Assembly (NCBI GenBank): GCA_034766995.1
Contig: CM068314.1
Location: forward strand, 15,931,701-15,995,700
Length of the DNA stretch: 64,000 nucleotides
Direction: 5' to 3'
Source: Acanthacorydalis orientalis
Taxonomy: Eukaryota; Arthropoda; Insecta; Megaloptera; Corydalidae
The notes beneath the pieces were generated by a model. It did not search any database and was not told the DNA's origin. It was given only the letters and a program-made list of their open reading frames with translations. Positions 1 to 12,237 of this stretch are shown one piece after another; positions within the stretch are counted from its first letter, which is position 1; each line of letters starts with the position of its first letter. A program made the position numbers and the translations under genes.

Positions 1-1618
1 TCATGGTAGTAAAAAGTAGTTGAAATGTATTTCAAGGTCAGTCGTTTAGCAGGAAATAAAGAACCTACATTTTATATGTCATTTTTTATATATGTACATT
101 GTGTGATATTTTGAATTATGTTTAATACTTTATGTGCATTTATATATTATTTGTATGTATTTAAATGTATCTGAAGACAAATAAGTATAATTATATTTAA
201 AATATTAAACGAATCGATTAAAAATATATTATGTTATGTATTTTCATCTAAAAAAATATTTAATTGGTGTTTGTACAATATGTTTATTTTTTTTATTTAA
301 AATTGTTATTTATGTTCTTTTAATTCTTCTTATATTATTGTTTAATAGTTCAATATTTATTTATTTCACATTATTACTCATAAATAATAATAATTTTAGA
401 TAAATATTTTTTATTCATTAAAAATTATTAAAATAAAATTTTTTTCTAATAAATTCTACAATAAAAACTACAGTTTATTAGGTATTTTTCCATACACTCT
501 TTTACAAAATCCAAGTTTTAAGATATAATTTTATTTGTAAACATTAAATTTTCATAATTTCAAATGAATTTATTAATTCAAATACTTATTGATATTTAAG
601 TTTTGAAATGAAATTGGTTTCATATTATTTACAATCATTTGTATTTGTATACAAACTAATATAGTAGAAATAAAATGTATTTGTAATAATAAATTTATAT
701 GAAACAGAAATACATACAATGTTGAAATTCTTATACGAAGAAGTTTATGTTATATTTCTGTACATAAATATTTCAAGTGTACATTGATTGTTATCTACAA
801 GGTAATCTACTCTTAAGCTATGTAACCTAGTTGTTGAAGTGTCTTATTATTATGTGCAGTTTATATTTTGAAAAGCAAAATTTAAACTAGTTTGCAGATT
901 TACTTTAATTTTTAAATTTTATTGTTTGTAAATATTTTCTGCATGTTTTTAAATAAGCAAATATTTTGAAATAATATAATAAAATAAAACAACTAGAATA
1001 TTAATATACACCTTCAGTTTTGTTCAAAACATGTTTTTCAGTTTATTAAATTTTATATACATTTTTTTATAATATGTTTATAATAAGAGGATCTTGTTAT
1101 AATTCTATGTAAATACTTCATTATGAATAAATCAAATAGGAATTATTTATAATTTCTTTTTCTCATGCAAATAAACTGAAAAATATAACATTAATAAATA
1201 TTAAATATTATAAGTTTAATTCAACAAGCAATATAAATATTATTATTTTTATAATATACAACTCGCGTTCAAATTTATTTGAAAATAGTTTTTAGCTTTA
1301 ATTGCATACAATTATTAATAGAATCGTTCAGTAGAACTTTTCATTTAAGTTATAAATAAACCTTCACATATTTGTAATTCTTTTTAAAAGCAGACTTCGT
1401 TGACACGTGTATATATAAATACACATAAAATAAATTGAAATTATCACGCAACATCTTTACAAACGATTAAATTCGACCTTCTCTTTGAAAATACAATCAA
1501 TGTTTATTGATATTTGTATATTATTTTTTTTACAATTTCACATGTAAGTACAGAATAATAAAACAGTATATGTATATATAGATAAACTTTTCTTCGATAA
1601 ATAATTTGTGAACAGACA

Positions 1619-1626
<8 letters not shown>

Positions 1627-1666
<40 letters not shown>
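1627..1666. repeat. (TA)n microsatellite
   Basis: Perfect TA dinucleotide tract of about 40 bp, entered through a short TGTG step. Confidence 0.98.
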
Positions 1667-1672
<6 letters not shown>

Positions 1673-1880
1673 TTTTTATCCTGTAACTTATTAAACTCTT
1701 ATAATTTATTCATTAAAATAAACAATGCAATTTATAATCAGTTCAACGATATTCCACAAAAATAAAATACTGATAAAATGTATTAATTGCGTTATATATA
1801 GTAACAATAATTTATATATTTCCTGAATTTAATTTTCTCGTTATTTACTAATTTTAATTAATAAACACGAATATACACAC

Positions 1881-1882
<2 letters not shown>

Positions 1883-1953
<71 letters not shown>

Positions 1954-1960
1954 CGTGTGC
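1883..1960. repeat. compound (TA)n(GT)n microsatellite
   Basis: About 52 bp of TA followed directly by GT repeats to about 1952, then a degenerate GT tail. Confidence 0.98.
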
Positions 1961-3716
1961 TTTTGTGTGAATGTGTAAACATATATACATTCCGTTTATG
2001 TTGTATTAATTAGTGTTGTTTTATTAACTATACAATGGGAAAAAATATAATTGCAAATAGTTGTATGTTAAAAATAGCTAAGTATACAAGTTATAATTAT
2101 TAAGACTTTGTTTATTTTTTTTTATTTCTAAATTAAAACTGTGAACTATATAAATAGAATATAATTAAATAGATTTATTTAACTTTTAATAAAATAAGCA
2201 TTAATTGATAAATTTCGTATGAGAACAATTACTGTTCTTCGTATTTTATTTGCTATCAGTAAAAAAAAATAATTTCAAAAATAACATAATTAAATTATAT
2301 AAATCTCATAACTTTGATAAAAAAAATATACAGTAAATCAGAGTTCGAGTAAATGAAAATAAATCATTTTTGTTACGGATATTTATACATAAATATAATA
2401 AATTTCATAGGTTATATTTTGTAAATTGATTTAAAATACAATCAACAAAAGTAAACTTTTTTATAATTCAGTTTATAAGGGAAATATTCTTGATGTTTTC
2501 TATAAAAAGTTTCTGATTGAAAAGTTTGATTCCTTACGTAAAATTTATGTATGAATTATATGATAAAATACAGTCTTTTATTCTGTTTTTAAAGAAAAAA
2601 AAATCAGAAAGAAAAGTCTTCACCATTGTCGTATCGAAAATATATAAAAAATTATTGAAGCACTCTTTAACCAACTTTTTGAATAAAATAATATTGTGTT
2701 TCTTTCATTTTTTTTTTAAAAAAAAACAGTAAGTTCTAAAAGACGCATTCAAATATCAATAAATCTTTTTTCGAAAAAAATGTTAAAAAACTGCATTTGA
2801 AATAAATGAAGGAATTTAAATGACTGACATTTTTTACAAGAATAAAAATTTAAAAAATCTACACTGTCTTTTATTATGAATCATGTGTTTTGCTCTTTCT
2901 AGAAATTTTGTTTATAATAGTTCGGCAGTTTAAAAAATCTGTTTAATTAATAATGAAAAAATTTAAATAAAAAAATACTTCAAATCTAAAAATAATTTTA
3001 ATTTTGAAAAAGTATTATTAATTTAATCTTATCAGAAAATTTATCTAAAATTTATCTGAAAATGAAAGCAATTAAAATAAAAACAATAATATTTATAAAC
3101 TCAATTAATATTTACTTGTTTTGAATTTTTTGTATCTTATTAGATTTCTGAAGGCAACAATATTGCTATAGAAATTCTCATAAACAGTAATTAAAAATGA
3201 TTAATAATAATTTATTGAACGTTTTTGATAAAAAAATTCTGTTTGTGAGGTGAAAGAAAAATTCAATTGTGAAAGTAAATTTAGCAGCAATGCCAAATTT
3301 ATATTGATATAAAAAATAAAAATTAATTTCAATTATTAATTTGGAGAAAGTAAAATCTTTCTTGAGTTTGTCACTTTTTTATTCTACTAAATTTACAGCA
3401 ATGTGACATTCTATATATTTACAATCATTATTTCATTAATAAAAAATAATGTGTAGATAAACAAAAAAAAATGGATTAAAATTCATGACTCAATATTAAG
3501 CATCACAAGGAAATAGTCACTTACTAAATTGTTTAGTCATATAGAAACTGTAAGATGATGTCAGGTTGTTGAATTTTAATTATTAATTTCGAAGAATTAA
3601 GAATGAGTGATACAATAAAGTGTATTTTATAGTTTCTATAGTATTTTAGTGTGGTCTAAAAGTTAATAAACTGGTATAGAAAGACGATTTTGACAATAAA
3701 AGTTCTTTTTAAATAC

Positions 3717-3822
3717 CAAGGAGCTCTAATCCCTACTTGCTACGCTCGTCAACCCCCGTGGGGGTTCCGCCCCTGCTCACTTTACTCGAATCCCCGACTC
3801 GTTTCGCTCGTATCACATATTA
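3717..3822 (+). repeat. GC-rich head of dispersed repeat, copy 1
   Basis: A sharply GC-rich, CpG-rich block inside very AT-rich DNA. It contains a perfect 16-bp palindromic hairpin (aaccccc, loop gt, gggggtt pattern) near 3750-3766 and pyrimidine-rich words such as ctcgtttcgctcgtatcac. It aligns with 36072-36170 over nearly its whole length: both have tac-a-ggg-ctct, acttgctacg/actcattacg, a ttc-gcccc/ttcgtcccc core, a gactcgtttcgctcgtatc/gacttgcttcgtttgtatc block, and end in cata. Most differences are C-to-T or G-to-A, as expected from CpG decay. The family is not recognised. The right boundary is where the mariner begins. Confidence 0.75.
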
Positions 3823-4510
3823 GGAGGTTGCATTGAAATCTGCTGTTTTTTTTTTGTGTTTTTGAGCATTTATTTCAATAACAAAATATGTGAATACAAT
3901 AAATCAAAGTATTTGCTCTTAGAAGCTATGACTTTTTCCCACCTTTCTGGCAGAAGTTGAATTGTTTGAAGAAACAATGGTATGTCTTTTGAGCCAATCT
4001 ATTCAGCAACCCAATTTTCGACTTCTCTGCAGTTATGTAAATGTGTATCTTCTAAAGCGTGTTGCATCGATAGGAACAGATGGTAATCGGTTGGGGCCAG
4101 ATCCAGAGAATACGCTGGGTGCGGGAGAAACTCCCATTCGAGCTCCATCAGTGTTTGTTTCACGGCTATAGCAACATAAGGTCGAGCGTTACCATGGAGA
4201 AGAATTACTTTTCGGCGATTTGATGAATTGATGGTCGTATTTGCATCAAATTATCATTCAAACGCTCCAATTGTTGTCGATAACGTTCGGCGGTGATTGT
4301 TTCTTTCGGTTTCAATAGCTCATAATACACGAAATCCTCCATATCACACCAAACAGAGATCATTGCTTTGTGATCGTGGATGTTTCGCTTTGTTGTGGAC
4401 GTTGATGGTTCACCAGGATCAACCCATGATTTTATGCGTTTCGGGTTGTCGAAATAGATTCATTTTTCATCGTCGGTCACGATATGCCACAAAAAAAACT
4501 TAATCCTGAA
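3820..4510 (-). pseudogene. Decayed mariner transposase (DD34D), C-terminal two-thirds
   Basis: Read on the minus strand this is the catalytic part of a mariner (Tc1/mariner superfamily) transposase, the DDE enzyme that cuts and pastes its own element at TA sites. In order: WHIVTDDEK holding the first catalytic Asp, then YFDNPKRIKSWVDPGE, VWCDMEDFVYYELLKPKET, AERYRQQLERLN, then [11 protein letters not shown] and [13 protein letters not shown], ending near ERWEKVIASKSKYFD. The spacing from the Gly of HGN to the Asp of TDY is 34 residues, which is diagnostic of mariner. It is dead: the second catalytic Asp (HDN) is now Gly, TGG codons have become stops after DDEK and after VAE, and a frameshift lies just before the RRKVILL block. 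The 5' part, with the DNA-binding domain, is missing. One end, starting near 3820 after a TA, looks like the 3' terminal inverted repeat. Plus-strand frames in this interval are antisense shadows. The 4510 boundary is approximate. Confidence 0.93.
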
Positions 4511-4585
4511 AATGACCGGAGATACGAAAACATACAATAACACGATTAACACTTTTTCAAAACTCGTGGAAAATATGTAGTTGTA

Positions 4586-4745
4586 ATGATACTAATATCA
4601 TACTTTTTCGTGAAGATTTCGTGTAACTTGTCATCGTTAATAATAATTTAATAAAAAAATCTTTACAAGTTTTTTAAAAAAAATTTTTTTGTCTATTTTT
4701 TGAAATTTTACGGTATATATTTTTTTATAAATCGGAAGATATTCT
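4586..4745 (+). repeat. AT-rich tail of dispersed repeat, copy 1
   Basis: Aligns with about 36255-36395. Shared blocks in order are atatcata-tt-ttcgt-aa-atttcg, cgtta-taataa-ttaata, aaaatcttt, ttttaaaaaaaatt, gtc-ttttt, aaatttta-gg-atat-tttttata and agata. With the GC-rich head at 3717-3822 it forms one element, now interrupted by the mariner. The stretch 4510-4585 between them is not assigned with confidence and may be element middle or mariner 5' residue. Confidence 0.65.
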
Positions 4746-5269
4746 TCCATAGTAGTATAAAAATATTTCCAAGTTTTACTTTTAAAATGATTAGAAAACT
4801 TACAGTTACATTTTTTATTTATATTAAATGTTCTCTCCTTAAAATCAGCTTTCAATTTTGAAAATAAAAAGTTATCGTTGTAAATATGATATTTAAATAT
4901 AATGCTATGTTTGAAACGTTTTAAAAATTAGTCTTTTCTAATAGAATTTTATTAAATAATCTTTTTAATAAGTGTGATATAGCTATCAATAAAGAATTTA
5001 TTCTTATGTAAAAGTTAATCTGATGACTGAATTGTATGATTCGTTTGATTGACAGAGATTAGGTATACTTTGTATCTTCATTGATTATCAAGAAGACTAG
5101 TTTTTATGATCACCCGTTTTTCCGTACTTTATAGTCTTTTTTTGGGTACAATAAAAACTTTGAATTATAGTAGGTCAATGAATATCTTCATTGAATAAAT
5201 GTGTCTCGTTGACAGTTCAGTTAATAAAAAATAATAATGAACTCATTTGAGTTTAATATAATAACATTT
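4746..5269. other. AT-rich non-coding DNA
   Basis: Nothing recognisable on either strand. The 72-codon minus-strand frame at 4637-4855 is Lys/Asn/Phe-rich and overlaps the repeat tail, so it is not called. Confidence 0.6.
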
Positions 5270-5960
5270 TTCCACGCACTTGCCAGTATATGTTAAAGGA
5301 TTAATTAAACGTCACATGCGAAATGTACAGAAAAGGATGAACCAAATTACATCACCATCAATTATCGTGATTCCAACTGTACGTATGGAGGTGGTAGTAC
5401 CGGGCGTGCATTGGAGCACACAGCAAAAACAACGTGTGTGTTATGCGAGTCGAACAGTTTTGTTGTTTACACTCTGTTTGTTTGGCTAACGTGTGCGTAT
5501 CACCTCCGAACATAAATTGCGAACGATCGTGTGTGGCCTTGCGAAACGTGCACCGGCGAACAAAAATCTTCATACATCTTTTTATGTCGCGTGAGTCAAG
5601 GAGTCGGACCGTGTGTGTTTGTGTACGTCCAACTATGGATGAAGAGTTTCGCGCAGTAAAGGTCTTGACCATGTCTAGAACATGAATGCCGCGCGTACGT
5701 ACGTCTGTGTGAATCTCGCCTGTGGCGATTTTTGTTCTCTGTTCACGTGCAATTAATAAACTCGGCACAAAGTTTCCTTAATCAAGTATTAAGGGCAAGG
5801 AGTCTAATGTGTACGTGAATCAATTTCGGTCGCACGGAAATGTTCTTGGTTTTGTCGTTGTGCTGTAAATCAACTTCAACGCTGTGTAAATCAAAAATAA
5901 GTCTCTGTTTCGTGTCGATCGGTCTAAAAAATACTCGTGTAAATAAAATCACAATGAAAA
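5270..5960. promoter_or_regulatory. GC- and CpG-enriched island, candidate promoter or first exon
   Basis: About 700 bp that are much richer in G, C and CpG than the surroundings, with many gtgtg and cgtg words. It contains the longest stop-free stretch in the window (minus strand, 5358-5768, 136 codons) and an 83-codon frame on the plus strand (5434-5685). The long frame opens with GTG rather than ATG, is unusually rich in His, Thr and Arg, and shows no domain I recognise, so I regard both frames as by-products of low stop-codon frequency. No TATA box or strong splice pair was found. A small hairpin (ccttaat and attaagg around a 5-nt loop) lies at about 5776-5794. Unmethylated promoters and noncoding first exons look like this in AT-rich insect genomes; that reading is inference. 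Confidence 0.3.
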
Positions 5961-7587
5961 TAATAAATGCACGTATATTTATTTGCTAATTTATTTACGA
6001 AACATAATAATATACATAAAAGTTCAATCTCATCTTTCAAACAAGTGACAGTGTTTTAAACCAATAACGGTTGTCTACAAATGAGAAGTCTGTGTTTCTC
6101 TGCTTGACTACTTAAAAATCATCTAAATAATTAAATATATCTTTTGATATGATACATTAATAATATTTTTTTATAAATATTGAAATATAAAAAATAAAAT
6201 CATTTAACAGAAAAAAATTTTAATTTGACATCACTGTTAAATATGTTATGTTAGACATAATAGCGGAAATTTGTATGAAAATTTAAACTAACAACAAATT
6301 TTATTCCTAAATTATAAAAAAGTCTATATACATCATCTATTAACTCTTTGCCTGCATTTTTTGATATTTTATTTAAAAAAAATACGAATATAAAAATTAT
6401 CTATAAAACAGAGATTTTCTAAGAAAACATTTTAATGAAATTTTTTTATTTATTAAATTTATTAATAGACTAATATGATTTTATATGCACCAAAGGATAC
6501 AGGTACGACAAAAAAGCGTTATATTTCTGTGTATGTAATCAAAATGTGTATGTAAGCTAAAAAGAAATAAATATAACCGGTTTTTCATTCATAATCAGAA
6601 GTTGTATCAATTATTAATTAAGAAATATTTTTCAGACATCTAAAAAGTGTGTCAAGTATGTCATTTTTTTGTTTCGAAATAATGTCTTTGAGTTACTGCA
6701 TCACCCGAAACAGTATTAGTAGATTAATAGAATTATTAATAAATAAATCTATTTAATAATTGCTTTATTTATTTAAAAAAATATTAACTGTTTAATAAAT
6801 ATATAAATATCATATACGGTTTCATATGCGTTAGAGGGTTAAAATAATGATTGTATTGAAAAAAATATTTATTCAGAGATTTTTTTTATAATAAAGAATA
6901 AAATATCTACATAAAATTTTGAAAACAATAATATAGTGTTTTAATTAATACACTGGTTTGATAAAAAATATGTTTTTGAAAAACACTTAAATAATTTAAC
7001 AGTTAATTTGTGTAAATAAAAGATCAGTTAGTCAAAATAATAAAAATTATATTTTAAGTAACAGGATGCTTCGTCAAAAAAGTATACTAATAAATAATTC
7101 TTCTAAAAATAAAAAAAGAAAATTTATATCGTGTAGTTAGTTTTAATCAGAAGGTTGAAAGTTTGTTTGTTCGTTAAAACAGTGATGTTTACCTATACAA
7201 TTGTATAGATTAAATTGGATAGAGTTCTGAAAATCGATAACGGAATTATCTCTTATCACAATCAAAGAAAAACTGTTCATCATTCGTTCAGATAAAGAAA
7301 TATTTTCAAGAGTGATTGAACTACTTACGGTGTGTGTATTTATTATTAAATTAAATAGTATAGCAAGTAAAATAGTTTGTGATTATATGAATTATTTATA
7401 TCAGTTACCAATTTTTAAAAATATTTTAATTGAAATAATATACATTTTTATCGGCTGAACTAGACAGGTAATACACTAGAATGAAATGTAGTTTTTAGTT
7501 CTCACATGTTTTAAATCATACCTTTGAAACTTTTTTAGAAGGAAGTAGGGTGAATAAACTCTAGGAATATGAAAACACTGCTTTTTC

Positions 7588-7590
<3 letters not shown>

Positions 7591-7629
<39 letters not shown>
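7591..7629. repeat. (TA)n microsatellite
   Basis: Perfect TA tract of about 39 bp. Confidence 0.98.
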
Positions 7630-7633
<4 letters not shown>

Positions 7634-10317
7634 CACAATAAACATACCTACAATTCTCATAAATTAATTAATAAAAAATATTCTTAAGATCAAGGTCATT
7701 GAACCGGATACATTATTTATATATAAAAGTAATTTATGACATGTGCACTTTTGGAAATGTTTGTCTGTTGAATGAAACAGAAAAACTCGGAAATAAATTC
7801 TTGTTCTTCTTTTTAAAGAAATCTTTTGTCTTTTTGATATTGTTTTTGAAATTAAATTAATATTATGAATCAAACACGTAAATAAATTCATGGCACATTT
7901 TAAAATCGATTAAATTTATTCTCATTTATCGTTTTATATTTTTATTACGCCGTACTGTAGTAATCTTAAACAATTGAAAATATTTATATGCTGATTCTAA
8001 TTTCCGTGATGTTTATATTTTGAAAGTAATTTACAGATAACGTTTATTATAACAATGAAATATTTTTTATTAATTTTATCGAATTATGTTTAGTTTTTTG
8101 AAGTAATTGTTTAATTATTGCCGCTTTATATATTTGTAGTAACAACATGCATATTAAAAATGATAATTATAATAATAACTACTTAATTTTTAAACTGTAT
8201 TTTTGTACATGTGACTAACACTTTGATTAGCACACGTAAATGATTGGTATACTGATAGTTTGAGAGTTTGTAATAGAATTTTTATCATAGTGTATCGCAA
8301 ATATTTGTTTTATAGTGTAAATTTAGTGAAAAATGTTAATATCAATATATCTGTAAATATGATTCGACAAATATGTAGGTAAGTTTAGAAAGTATTTAGG
8401 AATATAATTTAAAAAAAGTATAAAAATTGAGATTGAAATAATATTAATGACATTTTTATTCACCTTCATTTTCTAACATTATAATTTAAGTGTTAATATA
8501 ATGTCATTAAATTGGTTTCTTAATTAAATTCCTTTCATTTGAGTGACAGTTACTTTTAAGCATTTAAAACATATTTTCTGGTTTTTGTTAACATTTATTA
8601 TTATCAACTAGATTTTTTTTAAATAACTTTCATTTGTTATTTCGTGTAATGGTATAATAAATTTGATTGAGTATAAAAATAAAAATACTAAAATTTAAAT
8701 CATATTTATTGTAATATTTATAATGAAATTTCATTATATTTTATACTTATAATATTATGGTGTGCATTGTAAGCGTTGCGAAAATCATAATAATGTTGTA
8801 TAAAATCGTGTAGGTATTGTATATGTGTGTCAATTTGATTGCAGTATGTGTTGATGTTATTTTGTGTAGTTAACATGTTTAAACAGCATTGATATAATGC
8901 AATTATACCATCAAATAAGGGTACCATATAATTTTCTACCAGAATAGTATTTTTTATTAATATCAATGTGAATATATACATTATAAGTTTTTTTCATTTA
9001 ATCTCCTAGAATTTGTTTAATATTTTATATAGTATGCTTTTGTTGTTATTAGATTTAAATTTAAATTGTTTTTTAATAACGTAATTATATAAAATATGAT
9101 ATTGAGAACATTAAATATAATATTTTTTAAATAGAAAAAAGTAAAATACTAATTATTAGTAGATTTATTTGATTACTTTTTACGTAATTCGAATGTGACC
9201 TAAAAATAAATGTGTGGTTAAGGGATAAATTCTGATAAACAACTTTTGGTTATCCAAGGTAACAAGGGTTGTGCACATTGAAACTCTTTTATTGAAAAAA
9301 CAGTCGCTGTTGTTCTTGTAAGGCTTTAAAACCGAAAAAACCGACGTGTGGTTTGGCTTGTTGCGTTACTGAAAAAAACGTATTTATTTCATTATACTTT
9401 TTTCCTCGTTGATATATTGGGTTAAAACGTTAAACATTAATATATGAATAAATATAATTAAAATTAAAATTAGTGCAGTAATATAATTAGAGGAAATAAA
9501 TAAATATGAAATGTTTTTTTGTATTTTCAGAATTATGTTGAAAATGTGTTAATAAAATAAATAGTACTTCGTTCTATTAAAGAATTTAGAATCTCAATTT
9601 TATATAATATATAAAAATAAATCCTTATACATTTTTAAACAATATTTATTTAGAGCGATATCATTCAAAATCCTAAGTAAAATAAATAAAGAAATATGAA
9701 TAAAATCAAATAAAATACACTCTTGTATTCGAACAATTTGTATATTTTTTGATTTATTCTTTAATAACCATAAAATATGATCTAATTGCATTTTCTACAC
9801 TACCATTTCCTAACAATTTATTCTTAAAAAATATTTTTAAGAACAATAACTTGATATATAATAAATTCGTACAATGATTGTATAAAATTAATTATGCTTT
9901 ATATTTAATATAAACTCTGTGTTACTTCAATCCAATTGATCAGTTCTGTTAGAATAAGCATAAATTAACGCTAGGTAATTGATCTTTACAATGCAATTCG
10001 GCCGAATGCGCGTTTATTAAACATATTACGGTTTATAGTTTGCAGCTGCATAACTTAATTGGCATTGAATATCAATACGTTTTAATATACTTGAGTTGAT
10101 TAGTTACAGTTTACTAACCTTTGATGCAAATATTGATTATTCATAGACAGAAATAATAATGTACTTATATATGAATGGATGAATGGTCTTGTACAATTGT
10201 TTATTAATTATTCAAATTATACAGAAAATAACAAATACAAGAAATTTGAAATCATAAGAAATTTTTACATATCAGTCAACTGTTAGTTGTTATTTATGGT
10301 TACTTAAGGAATATACA

Positions 10318-10320
<3 letters not shown>

Positions 10321-10348
<28 letters not shown>
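10321..10348. repeat. (TA)n microsatellite
   Basis: Perfect TA tract of about 28 bp. Confidence 0.97.
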
Positions 10349-10352
<4 letters not shown>

Positions 10353-10546
10353 GTACAAACAATTAAAAAAGTAGATTAAATGTTTCATATTTTATTTCCT
10401 TGGAACGGAAAAATATTAATTTCTGTTAGTTATTATGATTACTAATTCGTCAATAGTTGCTGATTTTAATTTGTTACATACATTATAATTACTTATCCCC
10501 GGATTCCGTTAAAATACTGTCTTGGTAGACATACTTTTTTCAATAA

Positions 10547-10575
10547 TTAAGTTGGTAGAAAAATAATTGTGGTTC
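10547..10575 (+). repeat. Mariner terminal inverted repeat, left
   Basis: Begins ttaagttggtagaaaaataa and matches the complement of the right end at about 22 of 29 positions. Confidence 0.85.
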
Positions 10576-10902
10576 ATGATCTTCAAATTCATATTTTTCC
10601 ATTTGTGATCCAAAACTGTTGGATGACTAACACGCCACTTTCGTGTAAGCGCTCAAATTGTTCTACATGGTTCTGATTCAATTAACGCCTTCAGATAGTT
10701 GTTGTAAAGTGAAGAAAAGCATCCGTGATCTGCTTCATCTTCAAGGCTCGTGTCCTAGCACAAAATTTTTGGAACCACCATTTCAACGTACGTTTCTTAA
10801 CAGTACTCACACCAAAAGAATTATTTATTTTACAAGCAGTTCTGCTGCTTTACCACCTGTTTTGAACTCATACGAAAAAATGTTCTTATATTCTTCTTTC
10901 AT
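10576..10902 (-). pseudogene. Mariner transposase N-terminal remnant
   Basis: The minus strand starts with ATG at 10902 and reads MKEEYKNIFSYEFKTGGKAA, then stops and shifts frame. Recognisable mariner pieces follow: KWWFQKF, SLEDEADHG, NNYLKALIESEPCRT and RKWRVSHPTVLDH. These match the paired helix-turn-helix DNA-binding region of mariner transposases (family pattern: WFQKFRSG, SLEDE, LKALIE-DPR, VSHPTV). Several stops and at least two frameshifts break it, and no catalytic Asp remains. Plus-strand frames here, such as 10658-10918, are antisense shadows. Confidence 0.88.
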
Positions 10903-11064
10903 ATCTTTAATTCAATAATCCAATTTGAAGCAAAATTAGTCATAAAACCAAAATCGATGATACCAAAATACAGACCGAAAAATGCACTTTTAAAATGATA
11001 ATAACATTAATATGATGAAATGACACTTTCATTGAAAAAAATAAGGTTAGAATTCAGAAAACAG

Positions 11065-11093
11065 AAAACCTAATTATTTTCCTACCAACCGAA
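11065..11093 (-). repeat. Mariner terminal inverted repeat, right
   Basis: Partner of 10547-10575, lying about 160 bp outside the transposase start codon, in the expected 5' position. Confidence 0.85.
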
Positions 11094-12097
11094 CACATGA
11101 GTTTTTCTCTTTTGGGTGCATATATCAGGTTTACATATTTATGGTAAACATAAGTAACTGGTTTTGAATGCATTTCATGTTCACTTATTCAAATTTTAGT
11201 TGAGGCCTATGATATATTTTTTCAGTATAAAAATATCACCACAATAGAGTTCTATGTCTCATTAAATTCTTATCCTACAAACCGAAAAAAAGTTTTTTAA
11301 TTAATTCAATAATGATTGTTTTTTACTCAAGTACATTTTAATGGCGATACTTTCTACAACTACTAAGCAAGAATGAAATGATCAGTAATTATTTTTTGTG
11401 ATTTGTAAAGACAAGAAAAATCAATTCATGAAAATGAAATATCGTGTCCCTGTTTGTATTCACTTGATAATTTAATATGTTATTTTTTGTTTATTTTTAG
11501 ATTTTCAAGAATGATTAAATTTATGCCTTTACTTTGTATTTTCATTATTTGAATTGAATTTACTGATAGAAAAAGGACATAAAAAATAAACATACTCGAA
11601 ACTATACAAAGGCATAAAAAAATCGTATATTAAGCACGATATTTTATACTTTAAAAGTATAAACTACGTTCCCGGTAAAATATATATAAGTGGACATGAA
11701 TGAAATTAAAGTTATTTAACTGTGAATACGTGAAGATAGCAAGTATGCCCATACTCATAGAGGATAAAAAATTACATGCTTCAAAAAAAAAAAACAGGAC
11801 CACTGAAATAATACAGAAATATTTAATATTACATCTCTCTCCAATTCATATATAGTTCACACAAAATCTAGTTTTTCATCAAATATTTCCTATCTCAATC
11901 TCTTACAAAAAAGTCTACATAGTACAGAAATTGTAATATTTACTCTATAATAATATTGATTTCAATTAAAGTCGACCCTTGTCTGAACATATATCAATAT
12001 TGAAGAAATATATCCGTTGAATATATCGATTTGAACAATAAAAGAGATTAAAAAGTTGATAAAATCGAACAAAAAAAACCTGAATAGACACGAAATT
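11094..12097. other. AT-rich non-coding DNA
   Basis: Nothing recognisable on either strand; no repeat or microsatellite of note. Confidence 0.6.
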
Positions 12098-12237
12098 TCA
12101 TGAGAGAACCTCGCCCTAGCCAAATTCTTACCCATGTCGTATCCGTATTGAATTTTATATTAGACTGGGCTGACCAATCAGCCGAACTGGCTCTGTCTCA
12201 TGGGCCGGATTTAAGCCTCTCCATATATATTTACACA

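Larger units (their letters stand above)
1..3716. other. AT-rich non-coding DNA
   Basis: No gene is seen here. Open frames are short and made of AT-rich codons (for example the frame at 2517-2732, which begins at a TTG and is mostly Lys, Phe and Leu). The only ordered structure is two TA microsatellites near 1.6 and 1.9 kb. No transposase motif and no convincing splice-bounded segment was found on either strand. Confidence 0.7.
5961..10546. other. AT-rich non-coding DNA
   Basis: No gene found. It includes one TA tract at 7591, a donor-like site (tatgtag then gtaagt) at 8379 whose upstream AT-rich segment is not convincing as an exon, and a slightly GC-richer patch at 9240-9370 with no recognised homology. 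Confidence 0.6.
10547..11093 (-). mobile_element. Internally deleted mariner element with both terminal inverted repeats
   Basis: About 547 bp, against roughly 1.3 kb for an intact mariner. The ends are inverted repeats: 10547-10575 and the complement of 11065-11093 match at about 22 of 29 positions and share the ggttggta-(g)aaaataatt core typical of mariner ends. Between them, on the minus strand, is only the N-terminal DNA-binding part of a transposase. The central and C-terminal catalytic region is gone, and the reading frame runs straight from the N-terminal remnant into the left repeat. The element cannot move by itself, but with both ends kept it could in principle have been mobilised in trans. 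A TA target duplication is no longer evident. Confidence 0.85.

Noticed and set aside
3962..4503. Two plus-strand frames of 68-69 codons
   Set aside because: They are antisense to the mariner transposase remnant, which is clearly read on the minus strand.
5358..5768. 136-codon minus-strand frame, the longest in the window
   Set aside because: It starts at GTG, is rich in His, Thr and Arg, has no recognised domain, and overlaps an open plus frame. It is better explained by the local GC and GT composition.
8317..8378. 62-nt plus-strand segment between a tatag and a gtaagt
   Set aside because: It is as AT-rich as the flanks and has a weak pyrimidine tract, so a chance pairing is likely.
10658..10918. 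86-codon plus-strand frame
   Set aside because: Antisense shadow of the mariner N-terminal remnant.
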